In this document: positions 1 to 7,105 of the stretch, piece by piece
How positions within the stretch are numbered: the first letter of the stretch is position 1
Layout of the letters: each line of letters begins with the position of its first letter
Assembly: GCA_910577035.1 (NCBI GenBank)
Contig: CAJTKW010000036.1
Coordinates: 1 to 40,592, forward strand
Direction of reading: 5' to 3'
Length of the DNA: 40,592 nucleotides
Source: an uncultured Acetatifactor sp.
GTDB lineage: Bacteria > Bacillota > Clostridia > Lachnospirales > Lachnospiraceae
The notes under the pieces: model-generated
What the model saw: the letters and a program-made list of their open reading frames with translations, nothing else
Databases searched by the model: none
What the model was told of the DNA's origin: nothing
Translations under genes and position numbers: made by a program

Positions 1-94
1 AGATATAGGGAGCCATCTTAGGGTTCCATCTTCTGGTCTGGTGTCCGAAGTGAACACCTGCTTCAAGTAACTGCTTCATTGAAATAACGCTCAT
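1..94 (-). CDS. rpsB: 30S ribosomal protein S2, 5' end only
   Basis: The first 31 codons of ribosomal protein S2, a primary component of the small subunit; the rest lies beyond the window edge. The visible N-terminus reads [20 protein letters not shown] followed by [11 protein letters not shown], the conserved S2 opening with its [15 protein letters not shown] signature. A GGAGGT ribosome site sits about 5 bases before the ATG at 92-94. The gene follows the flagellar operon on the same strand but has its own promoter. rpsB also directly follows the fla/che operon in Bacillus subtilis, so its presence here is a synteny marker. Confidence 0.95.
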
Positions 95-137
95 TTTTCT
101 ACCTCCGTCTGGTTGAATCTTCCCCACGGTTTTTCTG

Positions 138-159
138 CCGGATCGCGTTAAAATCCGGT
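138..159 (-). promoter_or_regulatory. hairpin in the rpsB leader
   Basis: CCGGAT and ATCCGG form a perfect 6-bp stem with a loop of about 10 bases in the leader between the rpsB promoter and its ribosome site. S2 mRNAs in other bacteria can be autoregulated through the leader. I do not recognise a named motif here, so a regulatory role is only a suggestion. Confidence 0.3.
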
Positions 160-228
160 TAGCTCCGGTTCTGACCCGCCAGGGGCACCATCACCGAATG
201 ACCGCACGTGTTTTTTTACAACATTTGC

Positions 229-257
229 ATCATATCATAAAACCCCTGCCATTGCAA
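229..257 (-). promoter_or_regulatory. sigma-A type promoter of rpsB
   Basis: On the minus strand TTGCAA (252-257) is followed after exactly 17 bases by TATGAT (229-234). This close match to the housekeeping consensus would start transcription near 222 and leave a leader of about 128 bases before rpsB. The -35 box lies inside the stem of the flagellar operon terminator. Seen directly; activity is inferred. Confidence 0.6.
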
Positions 258-262
258 GGGTT
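233..262 (-). terminator. intrinsic terminator ending the fla/che operon
   Basis: The minus strand reads AACCCTTGC-AATG-GCAGGGGTT, a 9-bp stem with one G-U pair (241-262), followed by TTTTAT. It lies about 40 bases after the last operon gene. The U-tract is short, so termination may be incomplete and some read-through into rpsB is possible. Confidence 0.6.
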
Positions 263-300
263 TTCCCGTTTGAAAATCAGCTTTTTCCTGTTTTCCCCTA

Positions 301-1014
301 TTATTTGCTCCTGCTGATAATTTTTGCCATATCTTCCTCCGAAGCACCCGCGGGAATTTCAAAAGTCCCCGCGCTGATCCGCTTGGAATATCCGCTGTCG
401 ATCAGGTACTGGTCAAATGCCGCCGCATCCTCTATCAGCCCGGCCTCGGCAAGCATACTGCACACTGCCCGGGAACCGGTTCCCCGCCTGATCGTAATGG
501 TCACCGTTTCCGTAATGCCGGAAGTCATATCCGGAATCCGGGCCGCCGGCTCCGACGGGGCCGTACCGCCTTCCGTGTCCGGCTCCGATTCCGGTTTTGG
601 CGCGCCGGTTCCCTCCGGCGGCTGACCGGCATCTTCCCCATCCTGATCCGGCGGGGCCGTGCCGTCACCTGCTTCCGAATCCGATTCCGATTCCGGTTTT
701 GGCGTGCCGGTTTCCTCCGGCGGCTGGCCGGCATCTTCCCCACCCTGATCCGGCAGGGCCGTACCGTCACCTGCTTCCGAATCCGATTCCGGTTTTGGCG
801 TGCCGGTTCCCTCCGGCGGCTGGCCGGCATCTTCTCCATCCTGATCCAGATCCGACAGCTTCAGGGAATCACTCTCCACCATACCCAGCTTTGCAGCGGC
901 AGCCTTGATCTCGGCATCCGTCAGCGGCAGCTTGTCCTTTGTCGCTATTCCCATAATCAGGGCTGTCACCACAACACCGATGCCCAGCCCTCTCAAATAA
1001 AACTTTAATTTCAC
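301..1014 (-). CDS. MltG/YceG-like membrane-anchored protein without a catalytic domain
   Basis: Last gene of the operon, about 237 aa. I chose the GTG at 1012-1014 because GGAGG lies 5 bases before it; an ATG four codons upstream (1026) has no good ribosome site. From the GTG start the protein has one N-terminal membrane segment (about residues 7-23), a short helical part, then an acidic Pro/Glu/Ser/Asp-rich region of three tandem repeats, and a C-terminal domain of about 70 residues resembling the small LysM-like subdomain of MltG lytic transglycosylases (ITIRRGTGSRAV, then AGLIEDAAAFDQYL and GTFEIPAGAS). The large catalytic domain of MltG is missing, so it is probably not an enzyme. It may bind the cell wall or a partner at the membrane. 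The fold is a family-level guess and the function is unknown. Confidence 0.75.
   Translation of the reverse strand: MKLKFYLRGLGIGVVVTALIMGIATKDKLPLTDAEIKAAAAKLGMVESDSLKLSDLDQDGEDAGQPPEGTGTPKPESDSEAGDGTALPDQGGEDAGQPPEETGTPKPESESDSEAGDGTAPPDQDGEDAGQPPEGTGAPKPESEPDTEGGTAPSEPAARIPDMTSGITETVTITIRRGTGSRAVCSMLAEAGLIEDAAAFDQYLIDSGYSKRISAGTFEIPAGASEEDMAKIISRSK
547..837 (-). repeat. three tandem repeats of about 96-102 bp inside the MltG-like gene
   Basis: Three in-frame copies each begin GEDAGQPPE and contain TGTPKPES or TGAPKPES. The first is 32 codons, the second 34 (an extra Ser-Glu pair) and the third is diverged at its end. The copies are close at DNA level, which suggests recent duplication and likely length variation between strains. 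Confidence 0.85.
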
Positions 1015-1087
1015 TCCAGCCTCCATGATTCCGCGAAATACCCCGTAGAAATAGCTCTAATTTAAAGTATCCCTACCGGAAATATCT

Positions 1088-2125
1088 CTATTGGTTCCTG
1101 AACAGATCAATGACCAGCTTTACCTCACCGACACCAAGGCCCAGTTCCTTTGCAATAGCCACTTTGGATTTGCCCTGGTTATAAAGCTCCAATATCCTCT
1201 CGTTATTATTCCGCCCCACCGCCCCCTTCTCCTGGAGAAAGCTTACCCTGCCGTCAGAAACAGCAGGCAGAATATTCTGTGAAGCAGGCTCCGCCGCCAC
1301 AGCCGCCTGTGGCATGGACGTCACTGGCATGGACGTCACTGGCATGGACGCCACCGGCACGGCAGGCACCGGCATAGACGTCACCGGCATGGCAGGCGCC
1401 GGTACGGAAGCCACTGGCACGGACGCCACTGGCATGGACGCCTGTGATGCCGGCATCGACTGAGACCCCCGGGCCTGAGCCTTGGCCGCTGCCAGTCTTG
1501 CCAGTGCCGACTGGGCAGGCGGCTGGGGCATCTCCGGCATGGAGGTCGGTGATATGGGTATCTGTGACATGGATGGCACTGGCATGGAAGCCACTGGTAC
1601 GGACGCCTGTGACATGGATGTCACTGGCATGGATGCCACTGGCACGGCAGGCCGGCCTTCCGCCCCAGCTCCCAGGGTTGGAGCTGCAGGTACGGCAGCC
1701 ATGGCCATCAGGCCGTTTACCCGCTCTTCCACCTCTTTTACTGTACGGTCTACCGTGGAGACCGTTTCCTTCAGGTTACTATGCTTACTGTTAAGCATAT
1801 CATAAAGAAACATGGCTTCCTCATGGTTCTTGTGGATCTCCGAGAGGACAGTATCGGAATACTCGCTCACCGCCATGATCTTCTCATTGGAAAGCCGCTC
1901 CAGGGAACGCTCCGTCTTTTCCATGGCATAGGTCACTGCCTCCTCCACCGCGTCGTCCACCTGGCCCTTGATACTCTCCATCTCATTGCTCACCATGTCT
2001 GCAATTTCACTTTTTGCCAGTGCCCTGGACTGTTCCGAAACCTCGCCCTTCTTATCCGGGATCAGAAAGCTCAATATAAAAATGATTCCCCCCGCAGCCA
2101 GCAGGACAATCTCCGTCATCTCCAT
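1088..2125 (-). CDS. single-pass membrane protein, DUF6115-like, at the swrB position
   Basis: 345 aa from the ATG at 2123-2125, preceded by AAAAGGAATGAAAAG; an in-frame ATG at 2179 is possible but gives a poor N-terminus before the membrane segment. Layout: one membrane helix (about residues 4-22), a long helical, probably coiled-coil cytoplasmic region (about 25-140), a low-complexity linker of Pro-Val-x-Ser-Met pentapeptides (about 150-300), and a compact C-terminus (about 305-345) containing ERILELYNQGKSKVAIAKEL, which reads as a small helix-turn-helix-like domain. In B. subtilis the gene between sigD and rpsB is swrB, a single-pass protein that promotes flagellar export assembly. Position and architecture match, so an equivalent role is plausible but inferred. 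Confidence 0.75.
   Translation of the reverse strand: MEMTEIVLLAAGGIIFILSFLIPDKKGEVSEQSRALAKSEIADMVSNEMESIKGQVDDAVEEAVTYAMEKTERSLERLSNEKIMAVSEYSDTVLSEIHKNHEEAMFLYDMLNSKHSNLKETVSTVDRTVKEVEERVNGLMAMAAVPAAPTLGAGAEGRPAVPVASMPVTSMSQASVPVASMPVPSMSQIPISPTSMPEMPQPPAQSALARLAAAKAQARGSQSMPASQASMPVASVPVASVPAPAMPVTSMPVPAVPVASMPVTSMPVTSMPQAAVAAEPASQNILPAVSDGRVSFLQEKGAVGRNNNERILELYNQGKSKVAIAKELGLGVGEVKLVIDLFRNQ
1311..1445 (-). repeat. 15-bp tandem repeat, cluster 1 (9 units)
   Basis: Nine head-to-tail 15-base units of the type GGCATGGACGTCACT (plus strand), each coding one Met/Ile-Pro-Val-x-Ser-like pentapeptide of the DUF6115-like protein. The period is exactly five codons, so copy-number change keeps the frame. 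Confidence 0.85.
1566..1655 (-). repeat. 15-bp tandem repeat, cluster 2 (6 units)
   Basis: Six more 15-base units of the same family (for example GGCATGGATGCCACT), separated from cluster 1 by a unique Ala/Gln-rich coding segment. Both clusters encode the Val-x-Ser-Met-Pro linker. Confidence 0.8.
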
Positions 2126-2192
2126 CTTTTCATTCCTTTTCCGCAGCAAACAGGCCTCTGCGCTGCCTGCTCTCATCAATGCCCCCCGCTTG

Positions 2193-2498
2193 TCAGATTT
2201 TTATGTCAAAGCTTTTCTTCTCCTTCACTACCATCTGCTCCCTGGGCTGCTGCTTCCTGCGCCTTCCGCCGTCGCCGCGATACTCATTGCTGCCCTTCTC
2301 CCGGGCATCCTGCTTTTTCCCTGACCACCGGGCATCATCACCGCTATGCACTTCTTTGGTCAGCTTTTGTTCATTTTTCTGTACCTGAAACTGCCCGTTG
2401 CTCTGATCCACAAAGGCTTTATTATCCTCATTCTGTTTAATCGTAGAATAATCCTGTGCCCTTGACACCGTCGTCAATTCTATGGAGCTGAATGCCAT
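2193..2498 (-). CDS. small hydrophilic protein of unknown function
   Basis: 101 aa from the ATG at 2496-2498, with AGGAGG about 8 bases upstream; a longer frame starting at 2579 would run into the DUF342 gene and lacks a site. It has no membrane segment, signal or cysteine-rich motif. The protein is very polar and its second half is rich in Lys, Arg, Gln and Glu (GGRRRKQQPREQ). The N-terminus MAFSSIELTTVSRAQD followed by YSTIKQNEDNK resembles a small protein I recall beside DUF342 genes in Lachnospiraceae flagellar operons, but I can name no domain. It starts 32 bases after the DUF342 gene and is surely cotranscribed. A small adaptor or RNA-binding role would fit its charge, as speculation only. 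Confidence 0.75.
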   Translation of the reverse strand: MAFSSIELTTVSRAQDYSTIKQNEDNKAFVDQSNGQFQVQKNEQKLTKEVHSGDDARWSGKKQDAREKGSNEYRGDGGRRRKQQPREQMVVKEKKSFDIKI

Positions 2499-2530
2499 AT
2501 CCGTACCCTCCTGCCCGCAAATACCGCCTT

Positions 2531-4120
2531 TTAAAGGGACATCATCCTGACCTCTCCCCGATCCCGCACAAACTTGCAATAATGGTAACTGGTATGGATG
2601 GTCTTGGTCGCGTCTCCTATGATAATCGTTGTTCCCGGAAACATCTCATTATTCACTAAGATTTCCGCCTGCTTTTGGGTCTCCATCATTTTGCGCAGCT
2701 TCTCCAGCCGAATATCCAGCTCCCGGAGCTCCGCCGTCTTCTCCTCCACCAGGGCCGCCACGGTCTTCATATATTTCAGCTGGCTCTCATTGAACTGTGC
2801 ACCCTTCTTCATCTTTTCCTTAAAGGTTTCCAGTATCACCTCCGCATTCTGCACCGTCTTCATGGTATCTGCCTGGGTTTTCTGAAGCCTTGTGTACTGG
2901 GTTTTAATCAAGGGATTGACGCCCACCTCCAGGATGGTAGTGGCCCCCATGCTGGCGCCGATGGACTTGGCCTCAATCCGTTTTGCTGCCTGCACATAGC
3001 CGCCCACAATCAGGCCCCTCTTTCCTTCCACAATGACCTCCGTTCCCGCGGACACACGGCTATGTAAGATTGCACCGGAATGCACGAACCCTCCGGCCAC
3101 AACTCTGGCATTTTCCAGAAACTTTACCATCACGTCGCCGCCGGCCTTCAGCATCCCGCCTGCGGCGCCGTTCATCCCCTTTCCAATGGTAATGCAGCCT
3201 CCGGCGATGATCTTTGCCCCCTCTACCAGCCCTTCTATAATCACGTTTCCTCCGGCCTTGACTTCGAAATTGGCAGACACATTGCCGTCAACCTGAATAC
3301 TCCCCTGGTAATCCAGATTGCCTGTGGACACGTCCACATCTTTCACCGAATAAACGTCTGACACGAACACCTTATCCTCCAGCAGCGTCACATGTCCGTC
3401 CACCTGGGTAAAGATCGTCCTCTTGTCTTCGGAAAGTCCGATATTCTGCCCGAATTTCAACGTAATGCGCTTTGGCTCCTTGGCTTTGATCCGATTGCCA
3501 TGTATATCGCTGCCGTCAATTCCGGGAATCTCTGGGATTATCCGGGCCAGGGCATCCCCCTTCTTACATTGGTTGATGGTGGTCAACGTGAAATAATCCA
3601 CACTGCCATCCTCGCATACTCTGGGACGCCTGTGGGTTTCCGTGTTAAAAAAGTATTCAATGCTGGCATCCACGCCGGGAGTGGGCTCCTTGCCTTTCGC
3701 CAGAATAATATCCTTACCGTAGAGGCCTTCCGACTGAAAATGCTCCTGCAGGTCCCCCATCTGTATACCATACACTATGTCCCGCAGTCTGAGATCCCGC
3801 AGAAAATCGTCAAAGGTAATCCTGCTTCCTGCCTCCGTCGGGGGAATAAACCTTACCGTAGCAGACATCTTGTCTTCCGCAATATCCAGCATATAGGATT
3901 CCGGATATACCGGGCAGGGCTCGTTTCCGAGAAAGTACACTGCTTCTTTCTCATCCATGACCATCATTTCCAGTTTGTTGCGGTCATATGCAATTCCATA
4001 TCCGTCAAGATAGTCGGCGATCTCCCCTACCCGCAGCACGTCTCCCGTATCATCCGGAGGAAACAGCTTCAGGCCATAGCCGTTCTCATAATTTACCAAT
4101 TGAAAGTAACCATTCCGCAT
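2531..4120 (-). CDS. DUF342 / FapA-family protein
   Basis: 529 aa from the ATG at 4118-4120, preceded by GGGAGAAGACT. An open frame continues 42 codons upstream to a GTG near 4246, but that stretch is palindromic and has no ribosome site. The N-terminal half (to about residue 220) is the mixed alpha/beta part typical of DUF342. Residues about 220-390 are a glycine-rich beta-helix with repeated turns such as VKAGGNVIIEGLVEG and KIIAGGCITIGKG. Residues about 410-490 are a coiled coil, and a short beta C-terminus follows. Family members (FapA) are cytoplasmic scaffold-like proteins; in Vibrio FapA affects flagellation and localisation of a glucose-PTS component. Its exact role here is unknown, but its place right after fliA links it to motility. 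Confidence 0.85.
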   Translation of the reverse strand: MRNGYFQLVNYENGYGLKLFPPDDTGDVLRVGEIADYLDGYGIAYDRNKLEMMVMDEKEAVYFLGNEPCPVYPESYMLDIAEDKMSATVRFIPPTEAGSRITFDDFLRDLRLRDIVYGIQMGDLQEHFQSEGLYGKDIILAKGKEPTPGVDASIEYFFNTETHRRPRVCEDGSVDYFTLTTINQCKKGDALARIIPEIPGIDGSDIHGNRIKAKEPKRITLKFGQNIGLSEDKRTIFTQVDGHVTLLEDKVFVSDVYSVKDVDVSTGNLDYQGSIQVDGNVSANFEVKAGGNVIIEGLVEGAKIIAGGCITIGKGMNGAAGGMLKAGGDVMVKFLENARVVAGGFVHSGAILHSRVSAGTEVIVEGKRGLIVGGYVQAAKRIEAKSIGASMGATTILEVGVNPLIKTQYTRLQKTQADTMKTVQNAEVILETFKEKMKKGAQFNESQLKYMKTVAALVEEKTAELRELDIRLEKLRKMMETQKQAEILVNNEMFPGTTIIIGDATKTIHTSYHYCKFVRDRGEVRMMSL

Positions 4121-4143
4121 AGTCTTCTCCCATGAATGTGCAT

Positions 4144-4228
4144 CGGCCTTAAGGCCGCTTTCCGTTGCAGGAAAAGGCCCCTGGTGTACTGACCTGTTCC
4201 TATTTTGCCAAATGCCTTGCCATTTGGC
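4144..4228 (-). promoter_or_regulatory. structured gap with competing hairpins before the DUF342 gene
   Basis: The 130-base gap after fliA is large for this compact region. It holds three structures: an 8-bp perfect stem GCCAAATG/CATTTGGC (4207-4228), the perfect palindrome CGGCCTTAAGGCCG (4144-4157), and a stem GGCC + TTTCC (4153-4163) pairing with GGAAA + GGCC (4170-4179). The last two share GGCC at 4153-4156 and cannot form together. No U-tract follows, so these are not ordinary terminators. A switch, a processing site or a dispersed palindromic repeat are all possible. Confidence 0.45.
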
Positions 4229-4250
4229 TGAAAATGAACGGGCCACTACG

Positions 4251-5024
4251 CTAGTTATCTGTCAAAATCCCCATGTAGTTTCCCATCTTTGTCTTCATTT
4301 TCTGTAAAGCACGTGTATGCAGCTGGGACACCCTGGGCTCCGAAACCTCCAGAATGCTGCTGATTTCTTTTAAAGTCAGTTCTTCGTAATAATACAGTGT
4401 AATGACCTTCTGCTCTTTCTCGGTAAGCAGCTGAAGCGCATCTCCCAGAACCTTCGCCAGCTCTTCCTTTTCGATTCGCTCCTCCGGAGATTCAAACCTG
4501 GCGGTGGTATGCCTGCCATAATCCTGAGAGACGTCGCTCCCCTGCTCCATATATTCATTCAGGGAAACCAGACCTGTAATTTTCATCTGCGACTGCCATT
4601 CCAGGTATTCATCCTCCGAAATTCCCAGCCCCGCTGCAATCTCCTCATCGGTAGCCGCATGGCCGGTCGCCTGCTCCACCTCCCTGATGACTGTCTCGAT
4701 CTTCTTCTGCTTCTGCCGTATTGTCCTGGGAATCCAGTCCATCTTGCGGATCTGGTCCAGTATGGCCCCCCGAATCCGCAGGCTTGCATAAGTCTCGAAC
4801 TTAACTTCCTTAAAACAGTCAAATTTGTCGATGGCATCAATTAATCCGAAAATACCATAGCTTACAAGGTCGTCATATTCCACATTGTATCCGAGATACA
4901 TGCTGAGACGTCCTGCCACAATCTTTACAAGCGGAGCAAATTCCAAAATAAGCTTTTCCCTGGCTTCCGGTGATTTTGCCTTTGAATATTCTTCCAACAG
5001 CTTTCTTCTGCCTGCCTCATCCAT
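4251..5024 (-). CDS. fliA: RNA polymerase sigma factor FliA/SigD (sigma-28)
   Basis: 257 aa, the normal length for the flagellar sigma factor that directs late flagellar and chemotaxis transcription. Region 2 is clear at about residues 20-110 (APLVKIVAGRLSMYLGY, YDDLVSYGIFGLIDAIDKFD, then FETYASLRIRGAILDQIRKM with DWIPR). Region 3 lies at about 120-170. Region 4 ends in a helix-turn-helix (LTLKEISSILEVSEPRVSQL). AGGAG lies 11 bases before the ATG. As in B. subtilis the gene is near the far end of the fla/che operon, so its amount depends on transcripts reaching this point. Its antagonist FlgM is not in the window. A promoter of the sigma-D type before fliK could close a feedback loop. Confidence 0.97.
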   Translation of the reverse strand: MDEAGRRKLLEEYSKAKSPEAREKLILEFAPLVKIVAGRLSMYLGYNVEYDDLVSYGIFGLIDAIDKFDCFKEVKFETYASLRIRGAILDQIRKMDWIPRTIRQKQKKIETVIREVEQATGHAATDEEIAAGLGISEDEYLEWQSQMKITGLVSLNEYMEQGSDVSQDYGRHTTARFESPEERIEKEELAKVLGDALQLLTEKEQKVITLYYYEELTLKEISSILEVSEPRVSQLHTRALQKMKTKMGNYMGILTDN

Positions 5025-5051
5025 GAAACCCGCCGCTCCTTTCGTCTTTTA

Positions 5052-5360
5052 TTACTCCTCCTCGTCCAGGGCACCGCCGATAACCTGGTCATCCGCATCT
5101 TCCTGACTTTCCCGTCCCCCCTCGGCACCCTCGGCTTCTTTCTCTATAACCTCGCCCTCTTCCTTCCGCTTCTGCTCGTTCTGGGCATCGAAAAAGTTAA
5201 GAGTCCACGCCAGGATACTGCCCAGAAGATAAAACAGCACCAGAACACCAAACAGGATGGAAAGCCGCTCCACCATGGCAAACTTTTGTATGAAGGTGAT
5301 AATACACGTAATTGCTCCCGCCAGGAGCATCAGTACCATCGGTAAATTTTTTCTGTTCAT
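5052..5360 (-). CDS. small two-helix membrane protein of unknown function
   Basis: 102 aa. Two hydrophobic helices (about residues 7-25 and 32-53) are followed by a strongly acidic C-terminal tail rich in Glu and Asp (EEGEVIEKEAEGAEGG, ending in ALDEEE). I recognise no domain. It sits between cheD and fliA, a spot that is empty in B. subtilis, with 24 and 27 bases to its neighbours, so it belongs to the operon. The likely topology is a hairpin in the membrane with a cytoplasmic acidic tail. The tail could hold a partner such as a sigma or chemotaxis protein near the membrane, but that is a guess. Confidence 0.75.
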   Translation of the reverse strand: MNRKNLPMVLMLLAGAITCIITFIQKFAMVERLSILFGVLVLFYLLGSILAWTLNFFDAQNEQKRKEEGEVIEKEAEGAEGGRESQEDADDQVIGGALDEEE

Positions 5361-5384
5361 TCCTGAGATTCCTTCGTCATTACG

Positions 5385-5882
5385 CTAAATTACGGATTCG
5401 GCCCGGCCTACCGCACGGATAACATAATCCCCTGTTTCCGGATAAAATATCACGGTTCTCCCGTAATTCTTCCCTGTATCCTGTGCAATAATCGGTATTT
5501 TCAGCTCCTTCAGCTTTGCTTTGGTCGCCTCCACATTCCTGTCGCCGACCTGGCCCACATTCATGCTGCTGCCCTGTCCCTGAAAGGGGAACATGGTAGC
5601 CCCTCCGGCAATCTTAGCCACCATACGCCTGCGCATTGCACCCAGCCTCTCCATCTGACGGACAAGCTCTTCAATCCCTGTATCTGCAAACTTTGCGACA
5701 TTCAGCTGCCCGTTCCTCATAGCCTTACTGTCCGGTAACATAATATGTGCCAATCCGCCGATCTTCGTCTGCGGATCTCTGATCGCGATTCCCACACAAG
5801 AACCAAGACCCAGAGTCGTCACTCCGTTGGGGCTTACGCAAGTCTTCAAGTCTGCCATTCCAACTTTAATTATTTCACTCAT
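5385..5882 (-). CDS. cheD: chemoreceptor glutamine deamidase CheD
   Basis: 165 aa, full length. CheD deamidates selected glutamines of methyl-accepting chemotaxis receptors and, in Bacillus and Thermotoga, binds CheC and stimulates its CheY-P phosphatase activity. The catalytic pair is visible as Cys29 in TLGLGSCVGIAI and His46 in GGLAHIMLP. The C-terminal half has the family's GGATMF and GRNVEATK-like elements (here VGDRNVEATKAKL) and TGKNYGRTV. The gene lies just downstream of cheC, the usual Bacillus-type pairing, which suggests the two proteins act as a CheC-CheD feedback module. Confidence 0.97.
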   Translation of the reverse strand: MSEIIKVGMADLKTCVSPNGVTTLGLGSCVGIAIRDPQTKIGGLAHIMLPDSKAMRNGQLNVAKFADTGIEELVRQMERLGAMRRRMVAKIAGGATMFPFQGQGSSMNVGQVGDRNVEATKAKLKELKIPIIAQDTGKNYGRTVIFYPETGDYVIRAVGRAESVI

Positions 5883-5943
5883 GCTTCATTCCCGCTTCTC
5901 TTGTTTCTCTTAAATTTCAATAGATACCCGGAAATTCCTTTCG

Positions 5944-6567
5944 TCACACTACAGGTAATCCCAGTGAGGTCAATATCTTCGCATAAGACTCCATATCGGG
6001 AATCAGGATAAAATATCCGTCCAACTGTATCTCGTCATGAAACTGTGACTGAATCAGAAGGATCTTGTCACCGAAAATGCCGAACTGAATTGCCGGTACG
6101 CTTAAGATTGCCCCCGCCATATCCACGGTCAGTGCCGGAGGAGTGGGGAATATCTTCAGGTTTGTCAGCGTGGACAGCGAATTCAGGTAAGCACCGGTAA
6201 TGATGTTACCCACTTCTTTCATGGCCGAAAGCCCCATCTCTTCAAATTCGCTTCCGGGAGGCAGCATGCCCATGGTAATCTTCTGGATCAGATGGCGCGC
6301 CGTCTGTTCCTCCACCATAAACATCATACTTCCCGTGATGTCACCCTCAACGCCCAGGAACACGCCCACCATAATCAGTTCTTCGCCGCCCATCATCTCA
6401 CCGACTTCCGTGAATTCAAGCAGCCTGACCTGAGGTACCTTCATATCGACCTTGGTCTGCAGCATCTGTGACAATGCTGTCATTGCATTCCCGGCCCCGA
6501 TATTTCCCAGCTCCTTCAAAACGTCATAATATGTTTCAGTAACCTGCTCCAAGCTCATGTTTGCCAT
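5944..6567 (-). CDS. cheC: CheY-P phosphatase CheC
   Basis: 207 aa, the normal CheC length. CheC removes phosphate from CheY-P and partners with CheD. Both active-site helices are intact: KELGNIGAGNAMTALS (Glu19, Asn22) and MKEVGNIITGAYLNSLS (Glu118, Asn121). AAGGAG lies 10 bases before the ATG at 6565-6567; a second ATG four codons in is an alternative. It is flanked by cheW and cheD with short gaps. FliY in the same operon is a second phosphatase of this superfamily. No CheZ is encoded in the window. Confidence 0.97.
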   Translation of the reverse strand: MANMSLEQVTETYYDVLKELGNIGAGNAMTALSQMLQTKVDMKVPQVRLLEFTEVGEMMGGEELIMVGVFLGVEGDITGSMMFMVEEQTARHLIQKITMGMLPPGSEFEEMGLSAMKEVGNIITGAYLNSLSTLTNLKIFPTPPALTVDMAGAILSVPAIQFGIFGDKILLIQSQFHDEIQLDGYFILIPDMESYAKILTSLGLPVV

Positions 6568-6594
6568 GAAACTATTCTCCTTATCTTTATAATC

Positions 6595-7086
6595 CTAATT
6601 TCCCTCCAGGCTGATCGTGTTCAGGTCAAACAGGGAAATCAACTCTCCGTTGTGCTTGCCGACGGCATTAATCAGGCTGGACTTCTCTTCCTTCGCATTG
6701 TACGTGATCTTTTCGATCTCGTTGGCCGAAAGCGCCACAACCTCCTTCACCTCATCCACCAAAAAGCCCACATTGCCTTCCTGCTCCAGCTTAACGACTA
6801 TGATCCTCGTCAGCTTGGTAATAACGTCGTCCTCCAGGTCCATCTTCCTGCGTATGCTGATAACCGGAATGACTTCGCCCCGCATATTAATTACGCCCTT
6901 AAGGAAATCCGGCATCTTGGGGATGCGGGTGATTGACTGCATTTTTACAATATTATCAATGTTGCGGATGTCGATTCCGTACTGTTCCTCTCCCAGCCTG
7001 ATGACAATAAACTGGATGGATGCTTCCGCAGCCGCCTTTCCTTCTTCTACCAGCAGTTCCTGTGCCGTACTCTTACTGACTTCCAT
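6595..7086 (-). CDS. cheW: chemotaxis coupling protein CheW
   Basis: 163 aa, one CheW domain (about residues 20-160) of two SH3-like subdomains that links receptors to CheA. Visible conserved parts are FIVIRLGEEQYGIDIRNIDNI, the stretch TRIPKMPDFLKGVINMRGEVIPVI, and the C-terminal LISLFDLNTI. It is preceded by AAAGGGGAG. The gene is 19 bases after cheA and certainly cotranscribed with it. Confidence 0.97.
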   Translation of the reverse strand: MEVSKSTAQELLVEEGKAAAEASIQFIVIRLGEEQYGIDIRNIDNIVKMQSITRIPKMPDFLKGVINMRGEVIPVISIRRKMDLEDDVITKLTRIIVVKLEQEGNVGFLVDEVKEVVALSANEIEKITYNAKEEKSSLINAVGKHNGELISLFDLNTISLEGN

Positions 7087-7105
7087 ATCCGTCTGCTCCC
7101 CTTTC

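Noticed and set aside
1311..1655. Tandem 15-base repeats as a CRISPR array
   Set aside because: Units are contiguous, in frame and coding, with no spacers.
4121..4246. A 42-residue N-terminal extension of the DUF342 protein from a GTG at 4246
   Set aside because: There is no ribosome site, the stretch is palindromic, and the ATG at 4120 has GGGAGAAG at good distance. Kept as a question in the findings.
4121..4250. Cyclic-di-GMP riboswitch before the DUF342 gene
   Set aside because: None of the conserved GEMM-I or GEMM-II core elements are present; only simple hairpins are seen.
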